This document shows positions 28,939 to 38,177 of a DNA stretch of 52,737 bases, in pieces. Origin of the DNA: Colwellia sp. Lineage in GTDB: Bacteria > Pseudomonadota > Gammaproteobacteria > Enterobacterales > Alteromonadaceae. The notes beneath the pieces were generated by a model. The model saw only the letters and a program-made list of their open reading frames with translations. It was not told the origin of the DNA and searched no databases. How positions within the stretch are numbered: position 1 is the first letter of the stretch; each line of letters begins with the position of its first letter. Location: NCBI GenBank assembly GCA_013215655.1, contig JABSOX010000012.1, positions 131,557-184,293 of the forward strand, written 5' to 3'. The position numbers were made by a program, and so were the translations under genes.

Positions 28939-30060
28939 ATGACAGAAAAAGTAAATAGAACCATAAACCTAAAAACCATAACCTTATTATTAATCGCCAT
29001 TTGGCTAGGATTAGCATTTTTTGCCGTTTTATCACAAATATCAAACTGGTTAACAAGTCATCACTTTGAGATGAGCTTTTTTTCTCATTTAGAATTTTTT
29101 ACGATTCGAGTGTGGCTACCTTGGGTAATATTAACCCCCATCGCATTATGGCTAGCACTGCAATTCCCAATAAAACCGAAAGCTTGGTTAAAAGCATTAT
29201 TATTACATGCATTCTTTTTACTATGTTTATCAATAGCTGCAGGTTTGCTGATAAGTTTTCACTATCATTTTTTTGAGGATATGAGTCCTAGCATGATGGA
29301 TTATAAGCCTTGGCAACATGCTGGACATTTTCTTTTTGGTGATAATTTATTTTTATTTAATACAATTATTTATACTATTTTAGTCACCAATATTAATATC
29401 AAATACTTTTCACAATTAGCACAACAAGAAGCATTGATAGCGAGTCAGCTTAATAACCAACTTATTGAATCGCAATTGCAAACCTTAAAAATGCAAATCA
29501 ATCCACACTTTTTATTTAATACTCTCAATGTTATTTCAGTATTAGTAATGAAAGCTGAAACTGAGCAAGCAAACGAAATGATCAATAAACTGAGTAGTTT
29601 CTTTAGAAGTACACTCGATGATAAAACTCAACAGTGGTTGCCACTGAAAAAAGAGCTGGAACATGTAGAGCAATATCTTGCCATTGAACAAGTAAGATTT
29701 GGCGAGCGTATTCAAATAGTTAAAAACTATGACCCCGAAGTACTATCAATACCTGTACCCGCAATGATTTTACAACCATTAATTGAAAATGCGATGCAAC
29801 ATGGGCTTGAAGAAAAAGAAGGGAAAGGTCAATTAACTATCAATTGCCACCTTGAAAATTTTCAACTCATTATTAGTATCATTGATGATGGTGCTGGCTG
29901 TAATTTTTATGATGAAAACTTTAAAGAAGGTATCGGTATCAGCAATATAAAATCTAGATTGCAGCAGCTCTATGATAATAAACACCAGTTTACGCTAAGT
30001 AGTAATGAGCAAGGTGGTGTTACTGCAACACTCAAATTACCAATGAATATTGGAGAGTAA
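28939..30060 (+). CDS. LytS/AlgZ-type sensor histidine kinase
   Basis: A 373-residue inner-membrane kinase of the His_kinase (LytS/YehU) class. Four hydrophobic segments fall within residues 10-155. A coiled linker (SQLAQQEALIASQLNNQLIESQLQ) leads to the phospho-acceptor motif MQINPHFLFNTLNVIS. The ATPase domain follows (LQPLIENAMQHG, DDGAGCN, GIGISNIKSRL). It ends 3 bp before the LytTR regulator gene, and the two form an operon. Confidence 0.93.
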   Translation: MTEKVNRTINLKTITLLLIAIWLGLAFFAVLSQISNWLTSHHFEMSFFSHLEFFTIRVWLPWVILTPIALWLALQFPIKPKAWLKALLLHAFFLLCLSIAAGLLISFHYHFFEDMSPSMMDYKPWQHAGHFLFGDNLFLFNTIIYTILVTNINIKYFSQLAQQEALIASQLNNQLIESQLQTLKMQINPHFLFNTLNVISVLVMKAETEQANEMINKLSSFFRSTLDDKTQQWLPLKKELEHVEQYLAIEQVRFGERIQIVKNYDPEVLSIPVPAMILQPLIENAMQHGLEEKEGKGQLTINCHLENFQLIISIIDDGAGCNFYDENFKEGIGISNIKSRLQQLYDNKHQFTLSSNEQGGVTATLKLPMNIGE

Positions 30061-30063
30061 CAG

Positions 30064-30867
30064 ATGAGTATCAACGTAGTTATTGTCGATGATGAACCAC
30101 TTGCCCGAGAAGGTGTTGCTCTTCGTTTACAAAAAGAAAAAGACATCAACATAGTAGCTGAATGTGAAAATGGCAGTGACGCAATTCGAACGATATTATC
30201 GTTAAAACCCGATCTGGTATTTCTAGATATTAAAATGCCGAAAGTAAATGGTTTTGATGTAGTTAATGCCATTGGTAGTGAACACATGCCGCCAGTAATA
30301 TTTTTAACTGCTTATGATGAATACGCTATCGAAGCTTTTAATGCTCATGCTATCGATTATTTATTAAAGCCCATTGATAATGAACGTTTTAAAGAATGTT
30401 TAACTCACGCTCGAGAGCACATATTAAAAAATAAAATATCTCAACGTAGTGAACAATTAACGCAATTATTAAGTCAGACAAAAGGGTTAACCAGTACATC
30501 AAACTCCACCAACCTTCCATCTGCCAATATCAATAATGAACGACTAGTGATCCGCTCAAATGGCCATGTTTATTTATTAAAGTCAGAAGATATTTATTGG
30601 GTAGAAGCTGAAGGCGATTATGTCAGTGTACATACACCACAAAAATCACACTTAGTTCGAGAAACCATGAAGAATATGGAACAACGTCTCAATGAACAAG
30701 GGTTTCAGCGTGTACATCGCTCCAGCATTGTCAATTTAAACTATGTGAGTGAACTGATCAGTTTAGACAGTGGCGATTACCAAATTATTCTTCGTAATAA
30801 TACCAAAGTAAAACTCAGTCGAAATTATCGAGATATATTATATCAACGTTTAAATGCCGTACCTTAA
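30064..30867 (+). CDS. LytTR-family response regulator
   Basis: A 267-residue regulator. The receiver (1-120) has VDDEP, phospho-Asp in LVFLDIKMPKVNG, FLTAYDEYAIEAFNAHAIDYLLKPI. A linker leads to a LytTR DNA-binding domain (about 158-265: LVIRSNGHVYLLKSEDIYWVEAEGDYVSVHT, FQRVHRSSIVNLNYV, VKLSRNYRD). It is co-transcribed with the upstream kinase, its partner. Target genes are not evident; LytTR targets usually carry paired 9-bp direct repeats, which I did not find nearby. Confidence 0.94.
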   Translation: MSINVVIVDDEPLAREGVALRLQKEKDINIVAECENGSDAIRTILSLKPDLVFLDIKMPKVNGFDVVNAIGSEHMPPVIFLTAYDEYAIEAFNAHAIDYLLKPIDNERFKECLTHAREHILKNKISQRSEQLTQLLSQTKGLTSTSNSTNLPSANINNERLVIRSNGHVYLLKSEDIYWVEAEGDYVSVHTPQKSHLVRETMKNMEQRLNEQGFQRVHRSSIVNLNYVSELISLDSGDYQIILRNNTKVKLSRNYRDILYQRLNAVP

Positions 30868-30918
30868 TCAGCAACATTAGGCAGCAACATTAGGACTTGG
30901 GATGATAGCAAATAAATG

Positions 30919-31794
30919 TTATTTAATTTTAGTTAAATAACGTTTACCCAATACCACAATAAATATTCCACCCAAAACCATAAATGATGATATAGCTAAA
31001 CGTAAAGAAAGTGCTTCATTGACAAAAATAATACCGCCAACTGCAGCAATAACTGGCACTAACAATTGTAGAACGGCGGCTTGTGTTACTGATAATCCTT
31101 TTAAAGCAGCATACCAAATAGCATAACCTATACCTGATGTCACAGCCCCTGAAATAACAGCTAAAAATACGCCTTGCCACGATAAAGACAACTCTTGATA
31201 AGTAAATATTATTAAAATCAAAATAAAAGGCAAGGTTCGAAAAAAGTTATAAGCAGTATCACCAACAGGATTTTGAGATGATCGACCTTTAATGGTATAA
31301 AATGCCCAAGATATTCCTGCAATAGTCATCAATATAAAGCCCGTAAATGAAGGTAATTGCAAATTAGGTAAGACCAAATAAATAAAGCCTGCAAAGGCAA
31401 TGCTTATTCCCAACCATTCACTGTAATGCAATTTATGCCCAGAAAACACATTGGCGATGATCATGGTTATTTGCACAGCGCCAAATAGCACTAAAGCGCC
31501 CGTTCCAGTATCTAAAGAAATATAACCAAAAGAAAAAGTAACCGCATAAAGAAATAACCAAAATGAAGCAACCCAACTTCCTTTTGAATTTATTTCACTA
31601 GTTCCTTGTTTATTATCTTTATTGAATAACCTAATAATTAATAATAAAACCAAGATCCCAGACAATAAGCGAATAATCGTAAATCCTGCAGCATCAAGTA
31701 AATGATCACCCAAGACTAATCGGCATAAAATTGAGTTACCGGCAAAAGCTAGTAACGAGATGAATGTAAAAACACTTGTTTTTAATGACGTCAT
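30919..31794 (-). CDS. EamA-family drug/metabolite transporter
   Basis: A 291-residue inner-membrane protein with about ten hydrophobic segments in two EamA repeats. Each repeat has the typical ending, for example AFAGFIYLVLP in repeat 1 and LQLLVPVIAAVGGIIFVNEALSLRLAISSFMVLGGIFIVV in repeat 2. Substrate unknown. It lies 30 bp downstream of the aldo/keto reductase on the same strand, so the two may be co-transcribed. Confidence 0.9.
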   Translation of the reverse strand: MTSLKTSVFTFISLLAFAGNSILCRLVLGDHLLDAAGFTIIRLLSGILVLLLIIRLFNKDNKQGTSEINSKGSWVASFWLFLYAVTFSFGYISLDTGTGALVLFGAVQITMIIANVFSGHKLHYSEWLGISIAFAGFIYLVLPNLQLPSFTGFILMTIAGISWAFYTIKGRSSQNPVGDTAYNFFRTLPFILILIIFTYQELSLSWQGVFLAVISGAVTSGIGYAIWYAALKGLSVTQAAVLQLLVPVIAAVGGIIFVNEALSLRLAISSFMVLGGIFIVVLGKRYLTKIK

Positions 31795-31824
31795 AATTGT
31801 AGTGGCCGGCTAATATTAAAAGAC

Positions 31825-32877
31825 TTAAAATGACATCGGATATTGCTTTAATACTTGGGTAATATCCGCTAATAAATCTTGAGGTAATGGCTCTGCAAAG
31901 GCGCTAATATTTTCTTTAAGCTGTGTCATCGTAGTTGCGCCAATTATTGTTGAAGTAACCCCGTTAACTTGCTCACACCAAGCCAACGCTAATGTCGCTG
32001 GAGAAAGTCCATACTTTTTAGCTAAATCAACATAAGCGCTAGCCGCTTTATTTGATAACTCAGAATCTCTAAATAAACCGTTACGTTGCATAAATGTCCA
32101 TCGGCTACCCTGTGGTCGTGCGCCATCTATATACTTACCCGTTAACACGCCAGTAGCCAAAGGTGACCAAGGTAAATAAGCAATATCGTCATGCACACAT
32201 TGTTCAATTAAATACGGCCAGTCTTTAGTTTGTAATAAACTAAATTCATTTTGAATTGACACCATACGTGGCAAATCGTACTTTTCACTTAAGCGTAAAT
32301 ATTGATTTAAGCCCCACGGTGTATCGTCAGACAAACCACAATAGCGAATTTTTCCTGCTTTTACACATTCAGCCAAGCCATTTAAAATATCCAACATTTG
32401 CTCAGTCTGTTCTGCTGCATTTACTTTAGTGAAATTAATACTATCAGGCCAATGATTGCCAAAATGAGGTGATGTCCTGTTTGGCCAATGCAGCTGATAT
32501 AAATCGATATAATCTGTTTGTAAACGTTTTAACGAAGCATCAACGGCTTCTTTTACTGTTTCTCCGGAAATAGGTTTACCGGCTCGAATATAGGAAAAAC
32601 CGGGACCCGCAATCTTTGATGCTAAAACAATTTCTTTGCGTCTTGAAGGATTTGCCGCTAACCAATGTCCAATAATAGTTTCTGTTTTACCATAGGTATC
32701 CTTTGACGGCGGCACCGCATACATTTCAGCCGTGTCTATAAAATTGATGCCCTGTGTTTGCGAATAATCAATTTGTGCATTGGCATCGGCTTGGTTGTTT
32801 TGTAATCCCCATGTCATACTGCCTAAACAAATACGCGATACTTCTAAGCTACTACTTCCTAAACGAACATACTTCAT
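31825..32877 (-). CDS. tas: NADP(H)-dependent aldo/keto reductase, Tas-like
   Basis: A 350-residue AKR that aligns end to end with E. coli Tas. N-terminal SSLEVSRICLGSMTWG, DTAEMYAVPP (Asp and catalytic Tyr), LASKIAGP (Lys), LYQLHWPNRTSP (His), IRYCGLSDDTPWGLNQYL, and C-terminal STIIGATTMTQLKENI (NADP binding) are all present. It is cytoplasmic; the physiological substrate is not established. E. coli tas was found as a suppressor of tyrosine starvation. The start has GGAG-type spacing (AGGAGATTTA ATG). Confidence 0.9.
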   Translation of the reverse strand: MKYVRLGSSSLEVSRICLGSMTWGLQNNQADANAQIDYSQTQGINFIDTAEMYAVPPSKDTYGKTETIIGHWLAANPSRRKEIVLASKIAGPGFSYIRAGKPISGETVKEAVDASLKRLQTDYIDLYQLHWPNRTSPHFGNHWPDSINFTKVNAAEQTEQMLDILNGLAECVKAGKIRYCGLSDDTPWGLNQYLRLSEKYDLPRMVSIQNEFSLLQTKDWPYLIEQCVHDDIAYLPWSPLATGVLTGKYIDGARPQGSRWTFMQRNGLFRDSELSNKAASAYVDLAKKYGLSPATLALAWCEQVNGVTSTIIGATTMTQLKENISAFAEPLPQDLLADITQVLKQYPMSF

Positions 32878-32979
32878 TAAATCTCCTGAATAATTATTTT
32901 TAATCTATACCCGTTGCCAATCAAGATGTATGTTTCAGGCACTTTGAATGGTAACGGGTATAAACAACCTGTAGGTATC

Positions 32980-33024
32980 TTTTACATAAGTTTTACATTG
33001 GCATGCTTTAACAACAGCTATCAT
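32980..33024 (+). promoter_or_regulatory. TTTTACA-box promoter A (esterase paralogue 1)
   Basis: TTTTACATAAGTTTTACA at 32980-32997, then 21 bp, then TATCAT at 33019-33024. The start codon is 66 bp past the repeat. The same layout occurs five more times to the right. Sequence similarity with promoter B continues about 18 bp beyond the repeat. Confidence 0.75.
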
Positions 33025-33063
33025 ATCAGCTCATTTGTTCATTCACCGAAAAAGGCGCACACC

Positions 33064-34245
33064 ATGCGAACGATTTATTTAACCATAATAATGTCTATTA
33101 TATTATTATCTTTTTCCAATAATTTATTGGCACAGGAACAAGCCGTTAAGGGTAATGGAAAAGCAATACAATACGATTTTGGTCACCAATATCAAGTACA
33201 TTCGAAAATTCTAGGGGAAGATCGAAAATTACTGATATACGTACCTGAGGAATACCAAAAATCAGCTGACAAATTCCCTGTTGTCTACCTGTTAGAAGGC
33301 CAATTACACTATAAACATGCCACCATCGCCATAGAGAAAGTACAAAAAACTGGTTGGATGCCGGCCAGTATTATTGTTGCAATTACCGATAACAAAGGCA
33401 CAAATTCACGTGATTATGGTAAAGAAAGTGACAATTTTTTACGCTTTATCAATGAAGAAGTTCAAGCTTTTGTCGCCAAAAAATTTAGAGTAAATAGTTA
33501 TAAAACAATTTTTGGTCATGGCGCGGCTGGAACATTTTTGTTAGAAACATTCATCAAAGATCCTGATGGATTTGAAAATTATATAGTAGCAAATCCATTT
33601 GGTTTGCGGAAATCCATACTCTCTCGATTTGAAAACTTACTGGATAAAAACAAAACACTCAATCAATCATTGTATTTCTCCGTGGGCACCGTGCTTGATA
33701 ATGGCTCTTACAATGTAGAACCAGTAGAAGAACTTGCTGAATTACTTAAAAACAAAGCGCCACAAAGTTTACAGTGGACGTATGAATACTTACCTCTACA
33801 TGGCACCTTTGGTTCAGCGAATGTGACTTTATACAATGGCCTTTCAAAGAACTTTACTTTTTATCAAGGCCCTTTTATTGGTAGTTATCAGGAGTTTATC
33901 GACGGTAATAAAATGGCAGGTGTTGAAGCATACTTTCGAGAACGCGGTGAAAAGTATGATATCTCTGACGAGGTAACTATGGGGACATTTATGGGGCTGG
34001 GTTTTATGTTACTTGATAGCGGTCATCCGAAAGTAGCGGCTGAAATACTTCTAGACGCTATTAGGGATCGTTTTCCAGAGTCGGCACAGCTTTATAGAGT
34101 ATTAGGCCGTGCTTATATGAAAATGGAAGACAAAGAAAAAACCATTAAGGCGTATGAAACAATGGTATTGAAAGCTAAGCAACAAAAACACCCACAACTT
34201 GAGCGTTTTGAAAATGCTCTTAAGTGGGTAAAGAAAAAGCTATAA
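33064..34245 (+). CDS. Secreted esterase-D-like alpha/beta hydrolase with TPR tail; nucleophile Ser replaced by Gly
   Basis: A 393-residue protein. ATG 33064 is chosen because it gives a clean signal peptide (MRTIYLTIIMSIILLSFSNNLLAQ) and sits 66 bp past the promoter repeat. An upstream in-frame ATG at 32914 would run through that promoter. Residues about 35-285 form a putative-esterase (PF00756-type) domain: ILGEDRKLLIYVPEEY, FPVVYLLEGQLHY, SRDYGKESDNFLRFINEEV. The nucleophile elbow reads GHGAAG, with Gly153 where the paralogue at 42181 has Ser153 (GHSFAG). The His region (PLHGTFGS) remains. The C-terminal 90 residues are TPR-like. It is probably a periplasmic or outer-membrane non-catalytic binding protein, or uses altered chemistry. 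Confidence 0.85.
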   Translation: MRTIYLTIIMSIILLSFSNNLLAQEQAVKGNGKAIQYDFGHQYQVHSKILGEDRKLLIYVPEEYQKSADKFPVVYLLEGQLHYKHATIAIEKVQKTGWMPASIIVAITDNKGTNSRDYGKESDNFLRFINEEVQAFVAKKFRVNSYKTIFGHGAAGTFLLETFIKDPDGFENYIVANPFGLRKSILSRFENLLDKNKTLNQSLYFSVGTVLDNGSYNVEPVEELAELLKNKAPQSLQWTYEYLPLHGTFGSANVTLYNGLSKNFTFYQGPFIGSYQEFIDGNKMAGVEAYFRERGEKYDISDEVTMGTFMGLGFMLLDSGHPKVAAEILLDAIRDRFPESAQLYRVLGRAYMKMEDKEKTIKAYETMVLKAKQQKHPQLERFENALKWVKKKL

Positions 34246-34272
34246 GCGAAATGACACTACCGAAAACAGTAC

Positions 34273-34311
34273 ATTTCCTGAAGTTTACTTTCTCATTAAA
34301 CTTCAGGAAAT
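34273..34311 (+). terminator. Terminator after esterase paralogue 1
   Basis: A 15-bp perfect inverted repeat (ATTTCCTGAAGTTTA and its complement) with a 9-nt loop, 28 bp after the stop codon. It separates this transcript from the methyltransferase gene. Confidence 0.7.
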
Positions 34312-34361
34312 ACTCTTCAAAACTGTACCATTCATGAATTAAAATACTCTTTGGAAGCTTT

Positions 34362-35255
34362 ATGAATAAATCAATCTTACCTTTGGCGATAGCAACGACT
34401 TTGCTCTTTACTGCCTATAATGTTCAATCACATGATGCACATACTAAAAAACAGTCAGCGCAGCATTCGGCTCAATCACTATCGATGATTCTTGATAGCA
34501 GACCAACTAAAGCTAAAGCACGATATGATGCTCGTCATCCTGCACAGACTATGGAGTTTTTTGGCATTAATCCTGGGATGACTGTAGTTGAAGCATTCCC
34601 TAGTAATGGGGGTTGGTATAGCAAAATATTGCTCCCTTACTTAGGTAAACAAGGAATGTTGATCGGTGTTAATTATGCGTTTGATATGTGGGCTAAATTT
34701 GATTGGATGACCGAAAAAAGATTATCAAAAAATAAAACGTGGGTAAAAGACTGGACCAGTAGAGCACTAGAATGGCATAACGATAATAGTGCAAAGGTTA
34801 GCGCATTTCAGTTCGGCTCTATGCCCAAAGAAATTAACGGCAGCGCCGATGCTGTTGTATTTATTCGAGCCTTACATAATTTAGCCGTTTTTGAGAATGA
34901 TGGCGGTTACTTAACCGCTGCGCTAAAAGATGCCTACCAAGCGCTTAAACCGGGAGGCATTGTTGGTATTGTACAACATATGGCTCCCGAAACGGCATCT
35001 GACGAATGGGCAAATGGCGACAAGGGTTATTTAAAGAAGTCATTCGTCATTTCAAAAATGGAAGCGGCGGGATTTGAATATATGGATTCTAGCGATATCA
35101 ATATTAATCCTAAAGACAAACCAAGCGAAAGTGACGGTGTATGGCGTTTGCCACCGTCATTTGCAACCAGCAAGGATAAACCTGAGTTGAAAAAAGAGTA
35201 TATAGCAGTAGGAGAGTCCACTCGTATGACACTAAGGTTTAGGAAAAAAAAGTAA
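34362..35255 (+). CDS. Exported class I SAM-methyltransferase-fold protein
   Basis: A 297-residue protein with a signal peptide (about residues 1-23, NVQSHDAH) and a Rossmann methyltransferase fold of the COG4798 predicted-methyltransferase type. It has MEFFGINPGMTVVEAFPSNGGWYSKIL (motif I region), VVFIRALHNLAVF, LKPGGIVGIVQHM, and a C-terminal RLPPSFATSKDKPE. Export of a SAM-fold protein is odd because SAM is not known to be available in the periplasm, so the domain may bind another ligand. There is no TTTTACA box immediately upstream; it has its own leader of about 50 bp after the preceding terminator. Confidence 0.8.
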   Translation: MNKSILPLAIATTLLFTAYNVQSHDAHTKKQSAQHSAQSLSMILDSRPTKAKARYDARHPAQTMEFFGINPGMTVVEAFPSNGGWYSKILLPYLGKQGMLIGVNYAFDMWAKFDWMTEKRLSKNKTWVKDWTSRALEWHNDNSAKVSAFQFGSMPKEINGSADAVVFIRALHNLAVFENDGGYLTAALKDAYQALKPGGIVGIVQHMAPETASDEWANGDKGYLKKSFVISKMEAAGFEYMDSSDININPKDKPSESDGVWRLPPSFATSKDKPELKKEYIAVGESTRMTLRFRKKK

Positions 35256-35270
35256 ACTTAATAGCTGAAT

Positions 35271-35311
35271 ACTGAGTCAACAAAAGGCTAGCTGCTTATT
35301 GTTGACTTAGT
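35271..35311 (+). terminator. Terminator after the methyltransferase-like gene
   Basis: ACTGAGTCAACAA pairs with TTGTTGACTTAGT (one G-U wobble), followed by TTTTG. Confidence 0.75.
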
Positions 35312-35406
35312 TTTGTCCTAGTGCTTTCTTAGTGACCATGGCACGGGCACGAAAGAAAACAAAGATCTTTTAGGGTTTATCGAACATAACACTTTGCTAA
35401 ATCCAC

Positions 35407-35451
35407 TTTTACATAAGTTTTACATTGGCCTGTTTTAGCAACTGTTACAGT
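35407..35451 (+). promoter_or_regulatory. TTTTACA-box promoter B (M2-like protein)
   Basis: TTTTACATAAGTTTTACA at 35407-35424, 21-bp spacer, TACAGT at 35446-35451. The start codon is 61 bp past the repeat. It is nearly identical to promoter A in the repeat and the first part of the spacer. Confidence 0.75.
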
Positions 35452-35485
35452 TTATCCATAGAACGAAATACCAACAGGAATCTTC

Positions 35486-37324
35486 ATGAATAAACTAACA
35501 CATGCAGCTAAACATACTCTTTTAGTAAGTAGTTTAGCAGTTTTTCCCTTTGCAAATGCAGCTAAAAACACTTCCTCGGTAACCATTAATAAAGCTACAG
35601 CATTTATTGAAGCTGCTGATATTGCACAAAAAGAACTTGTTGATACCGGAAATCTTGCCTGGTATATCAAAGATCGATTTAGGACGTTAGATACAGAAAA
35701 TCACATTGCTAATCTAATTGTGCAAGGAAAAAGATTAGATTTAAAATTAGGTTATCAAGCAAATCAATATAAAAACCTAAACCTTAATAAAGATTTAACT
35801 CGACGCCTTAATGGCATCCTTTCCGCTGCATATATTTACCCAAGTCACCCTCATCCACAAAATAAAAAAAAAGTAACAATACTTAAAAAAATCACCCGTG
35901 ATTTAGCAAAAAAACAAGCTGACAACACGGCTTGTATTGATGGGGATTCAGTAGAGAAAGAATGCTTAAATGCTCAACAACTAGCTAAAAAAATGACCAA
36001 CAGTACCGACGAAAATGAGTTGAAAGTACTGTGGACAAATTGGCACAACAACTTAACACCGCTTAAGTCTATTTATCAGCAGCAAGTACAACTCAATAAT
36101 GAAGGTGCCCAACGTTTTGGCTTCTCAAATAGAGCAGAAATGCAACTTAGCCAATTTGAAATGCCAGTTGATGACTTCATTAATGAACTTGATCAGGCAT
36201 GGGCAGACGTAAAACCTTTGTATGATTCGTTACTACTTCATGTACGCAACAAACTTATCGAAAAATACGGAGCTGATGTGGTAAAACCCAATCAACCGAT
36301 CCCTGCTCATCTGCTTGGCAGCCTAAATGTAAATAATCTCAGCAATCTGTATGAGCTAGTGAAACCAGAGGGAGCAGTAAAGGATCGTGGTTACAACATT
36401 GAGGAAAAGTTAAAAGAGTATCCAGAATTGGATACACCAGCAATGCTACACGGTCTTGAAAAATACATAATGTCAATGGGCTTTACGCCTTTTAAAAAAT
36501 CTCTTTACGAATTTTCGCAATTTACCAAACCAACCTCACATGATGCTTCTTGTGATCCTAGTGCATGGTGGTTGCCAGAAAACGAAGAAGCAAGAGTAGG
36601 TGGTTGTTGGGAAATCAATGAAGATACCTTCATGCGCTTTAATACGACATCATTGTTAACACCCATGTATTTTCGTGCCGCACACGCCGAACAACCTGGA
36701 CATTATAGTATATGGCCAGCTGGAACTTTTAGAGGAACCAATCGAGCATTTCAATATGCTTATACACCGGATTATTTACAATCAATAGGCATGTTAGACG
36801 AAATTCCTGATGAATCAGCTGACTTGGGCTATTTAATGCAGTTGGCTCTTAATACCGTTGCAAGTATGCCTTATAAACTTGCTGTCAATAAATGGCAAAA
36901 AGAAATTGCCTCTGGTGAAATATCCCCGAAAGAATACAACAATAGATGGTGGCAATTACGTGAACATTATCAAGGAATAACAGCGCCTGTTGATAGAGAC
37001 AATAATGCCTTTGATGCCGGCGCCATCCCGGCAATTATTCATAATCAAAACCAAGCTGGTAGTTTCATCGGTGAAATTTTAGGATTTCAATTTTATCAAT
37101 CTTTATGTGAAGCTGCAGGCAACAAAAACACACTATCTCGTTGTTCTTTTTACGGTTCAAAAGACGTTGGTAAAAAGCTGCAAGCAATGTTTGAATTAGG
37201 AAATAGTCAACCATGGTTTGAAGTGATGTCAGAAGTTACAGGGCAAACAAAACTTGATGGCTCTGCTATCACTAATTACTTCAAAACCTTGCAAAAATAT
37301 CTAGACCAGCAAAATGAGAATTAA
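35486..37324 (+). CDS. Secreted M2 (ACE-like) family protein lacking zinc ligands
   Basis: A 612-residue protein with a signal peptide (about 1-25, FPFANAA) and the whole M2 peptidyl-dipeptidase fold. Family blocks include LGSLNVNNLSNLYELV, SIGMLDEIPDESADLGYLMQLALNTVASMPY, NRWWQLREHYQGITAPV, FQFYQSLCEAAG, LSRCSFYGSKDVGKKLQ and a YFKTLQKYL C-terminus. At the HExxH position, aligned by the following Y395-F396 and AEQP, the sequence reads TSLLT (388-392). The third-ligand segment FHEAxGD reads FRGTNRA (415-421). All zinc ligands are thus missing, which predicts a pseudopeptidase, perhaps a peptide-binding protein. AGGA lies 7 bp before the ATG. Confidence 0.88.
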   Translation: MNKLTHAAKHTLLVSSLAVFPFANAAKNTSSVTINKATAFIEAADIAQKELVDTGNLAWYIKDRFRTLDTENHIANLIVQGKRLDLKLGYQANQYKNLNLNKDLTRRLNGILSAAYIYPSHPHPQNKKKVTILKKITRDLAKKQADNTACIDGDSVEKECLNAQQLAKKMTNSTDENELKVLWTNWHNNLTPLKSIYQQQVQLNNEGAQRFGFSNRAEMQLSQFEMPVDDFINELDQAWADVKPLYDSLLLHVRNKLIEKYGADVVKPNQPIPAHLLGSLNVNNLSNLYELVKPEGAVKDRGYNIEEKLKEYPELDTPAMLHGLEKYIMSMGFTPFKKSLYEFSQFTKPTSHDASCDPSAWWLPENEEARVGGCWEINEDTFMRFNTTSLLTPMYFRAAHAEQPGHYSIWPAGTFRGTNRAFQYAYTPDYLQSIGMLDEIPDESADLGYLMQLALNTVASMPYKLAVNKWQKEIASGEISPKEYNNRWWQLREHYQGITAPVDRDNNAFDAGAIPAIIHNQNQAGSFIGEILGFQFYQSLCEAAGNKNTLSRCSFYGSKDVGKKLQAMFELGNSQPWFEVMSEVTGQTKLDGSAITNYFKTLQKYLDQQNEN

Positions 37325-37460
37325 ACTTGCAGTTTAAATTCATCAATAAAGACATCAATGCCTAATAAGCGTTGGGGGTCTTTACAGCAACTGTAAGTAG
37401 CAGATGAAGCCTATCTGCCATTACCTTTATAAATTGCTAATATATAATGAATGGAAATAC

Positions 37461-38177
37461 ATGATCATGATAAAGAGCTCTCTAATGACACATAAACCTA
37501 AATTACTGATTGTTGAAGACGAAGCCGCAATTTTAAGAGGCTTAACTGACTTATTTACACTGCAAGGATTTTATGTTGAAAGTGAGCAAGACGGCCAAAA
37601 AGGGTTAGAAACTGCATTAGCAGGTAAGTTTGACTGCATATTATTGGATGTAATGCTGCCATCACTAGATGGCTTTAGTATCTGTAATAAAATTCGCGAA
37701 GTTTCACGTGAACAAGCCATTATCATGTTAACCGCAAAAAGCTCTGAAGAAGATATTATTACCGGCCTCACCTTAGGTGCAGACGACTACATAGCCAAAC
37801 CTTTTTCAGTAAAGGAACTGCTATTACGTGTAAAAACGATATTACGCCGTACTGGTTTTAATGAAAATATTAAGACCTTAACCTTAGGTGAAAACATTAC
37901 TATTGATTGCGTCCACCTCACAGGGCAAGTTAATGGCAAAGAACAGCTATTTACCCGACGAGAAGTTGATATTCTAAGCTATTTGAATAAAAATCAACGC
38001 CCTATTCCACGTAGCGAATTATTGGCACAAATATGGGGGTACAATGACCCCAGCGAAATAGATACCCGAACAGTTGATATTCATATCGCTAAACTGAGAA
38101 AAAAAATTGAGCATAAAGCTAGCGACCCCAAATTATTGGTTACCTATAGAGGTGAAGGTTATAAATTGTGTTTGTAA
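37461..38177 (+). CDS. OmpR-family response regulator
   Basis: About 238 residues. The receiver has LLIVEDEAAILRG, phospho-Asp in CILLDVMLPSLDG, MLTAKS and YIAKPFSVKELLLRV. The C-terminal winged helix has LFTRREVDILSYLNKNQRPIPRSELLAQIWGY, DTRTVDIHIAKLRKKIE and TYRGEGYKL. ATG 37461 has GGA 6 bp upstream; an ATG at 37485 (MTHKPKLLIVEDE) is equally plausible, and a farther ATG at 37404 is unlikely. OmpR-type proteins bind direct repeats of about 11-bp period, exactly the spacing of the TTTTACA boxes around it. It is the leading candidate regulator of that set, with the histidine kinase just downstream. Confidence 0.93.
   Translation: MIMIKSSLMTHKPKLLIVEDEAAILRGLTDLFTLQGFYVESEQDGQKGLETALAGKFDCILLDVMLPSLDGFSICNKIREVSREQAIIMLTAKSSEEDIITGLTLGADDYIAKPFSVKELLLRVKTILRRTGFNENIKTLTLGENITIDCVHLTGQVNGKEQLFTRREVDILSYLNKNQRPIPRSELLAQIWGYNDPSEIDTRTVDIHIAKLRKKIEHKASDPKLLVTYRGEGYKLCL

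Noticed and set aside
32914-33063. An N-terminal extension of esterase paralogue 1 starting at 32914
   Set aside because: It would translate through promoter A, removes the signal peptide from the N-terminus, and has no ribosome site. ATG 33064 fits the promoter spacing of B and C.
36700-36712. HAEQPGH in the M2-like protein as a displaced HExxH-type zinc site
   Set aside because: The spacing is H-x5-H rather than H-E-x-x-H. The stretch aligns with the AAQP region after the true motif in ACE-family proteins.
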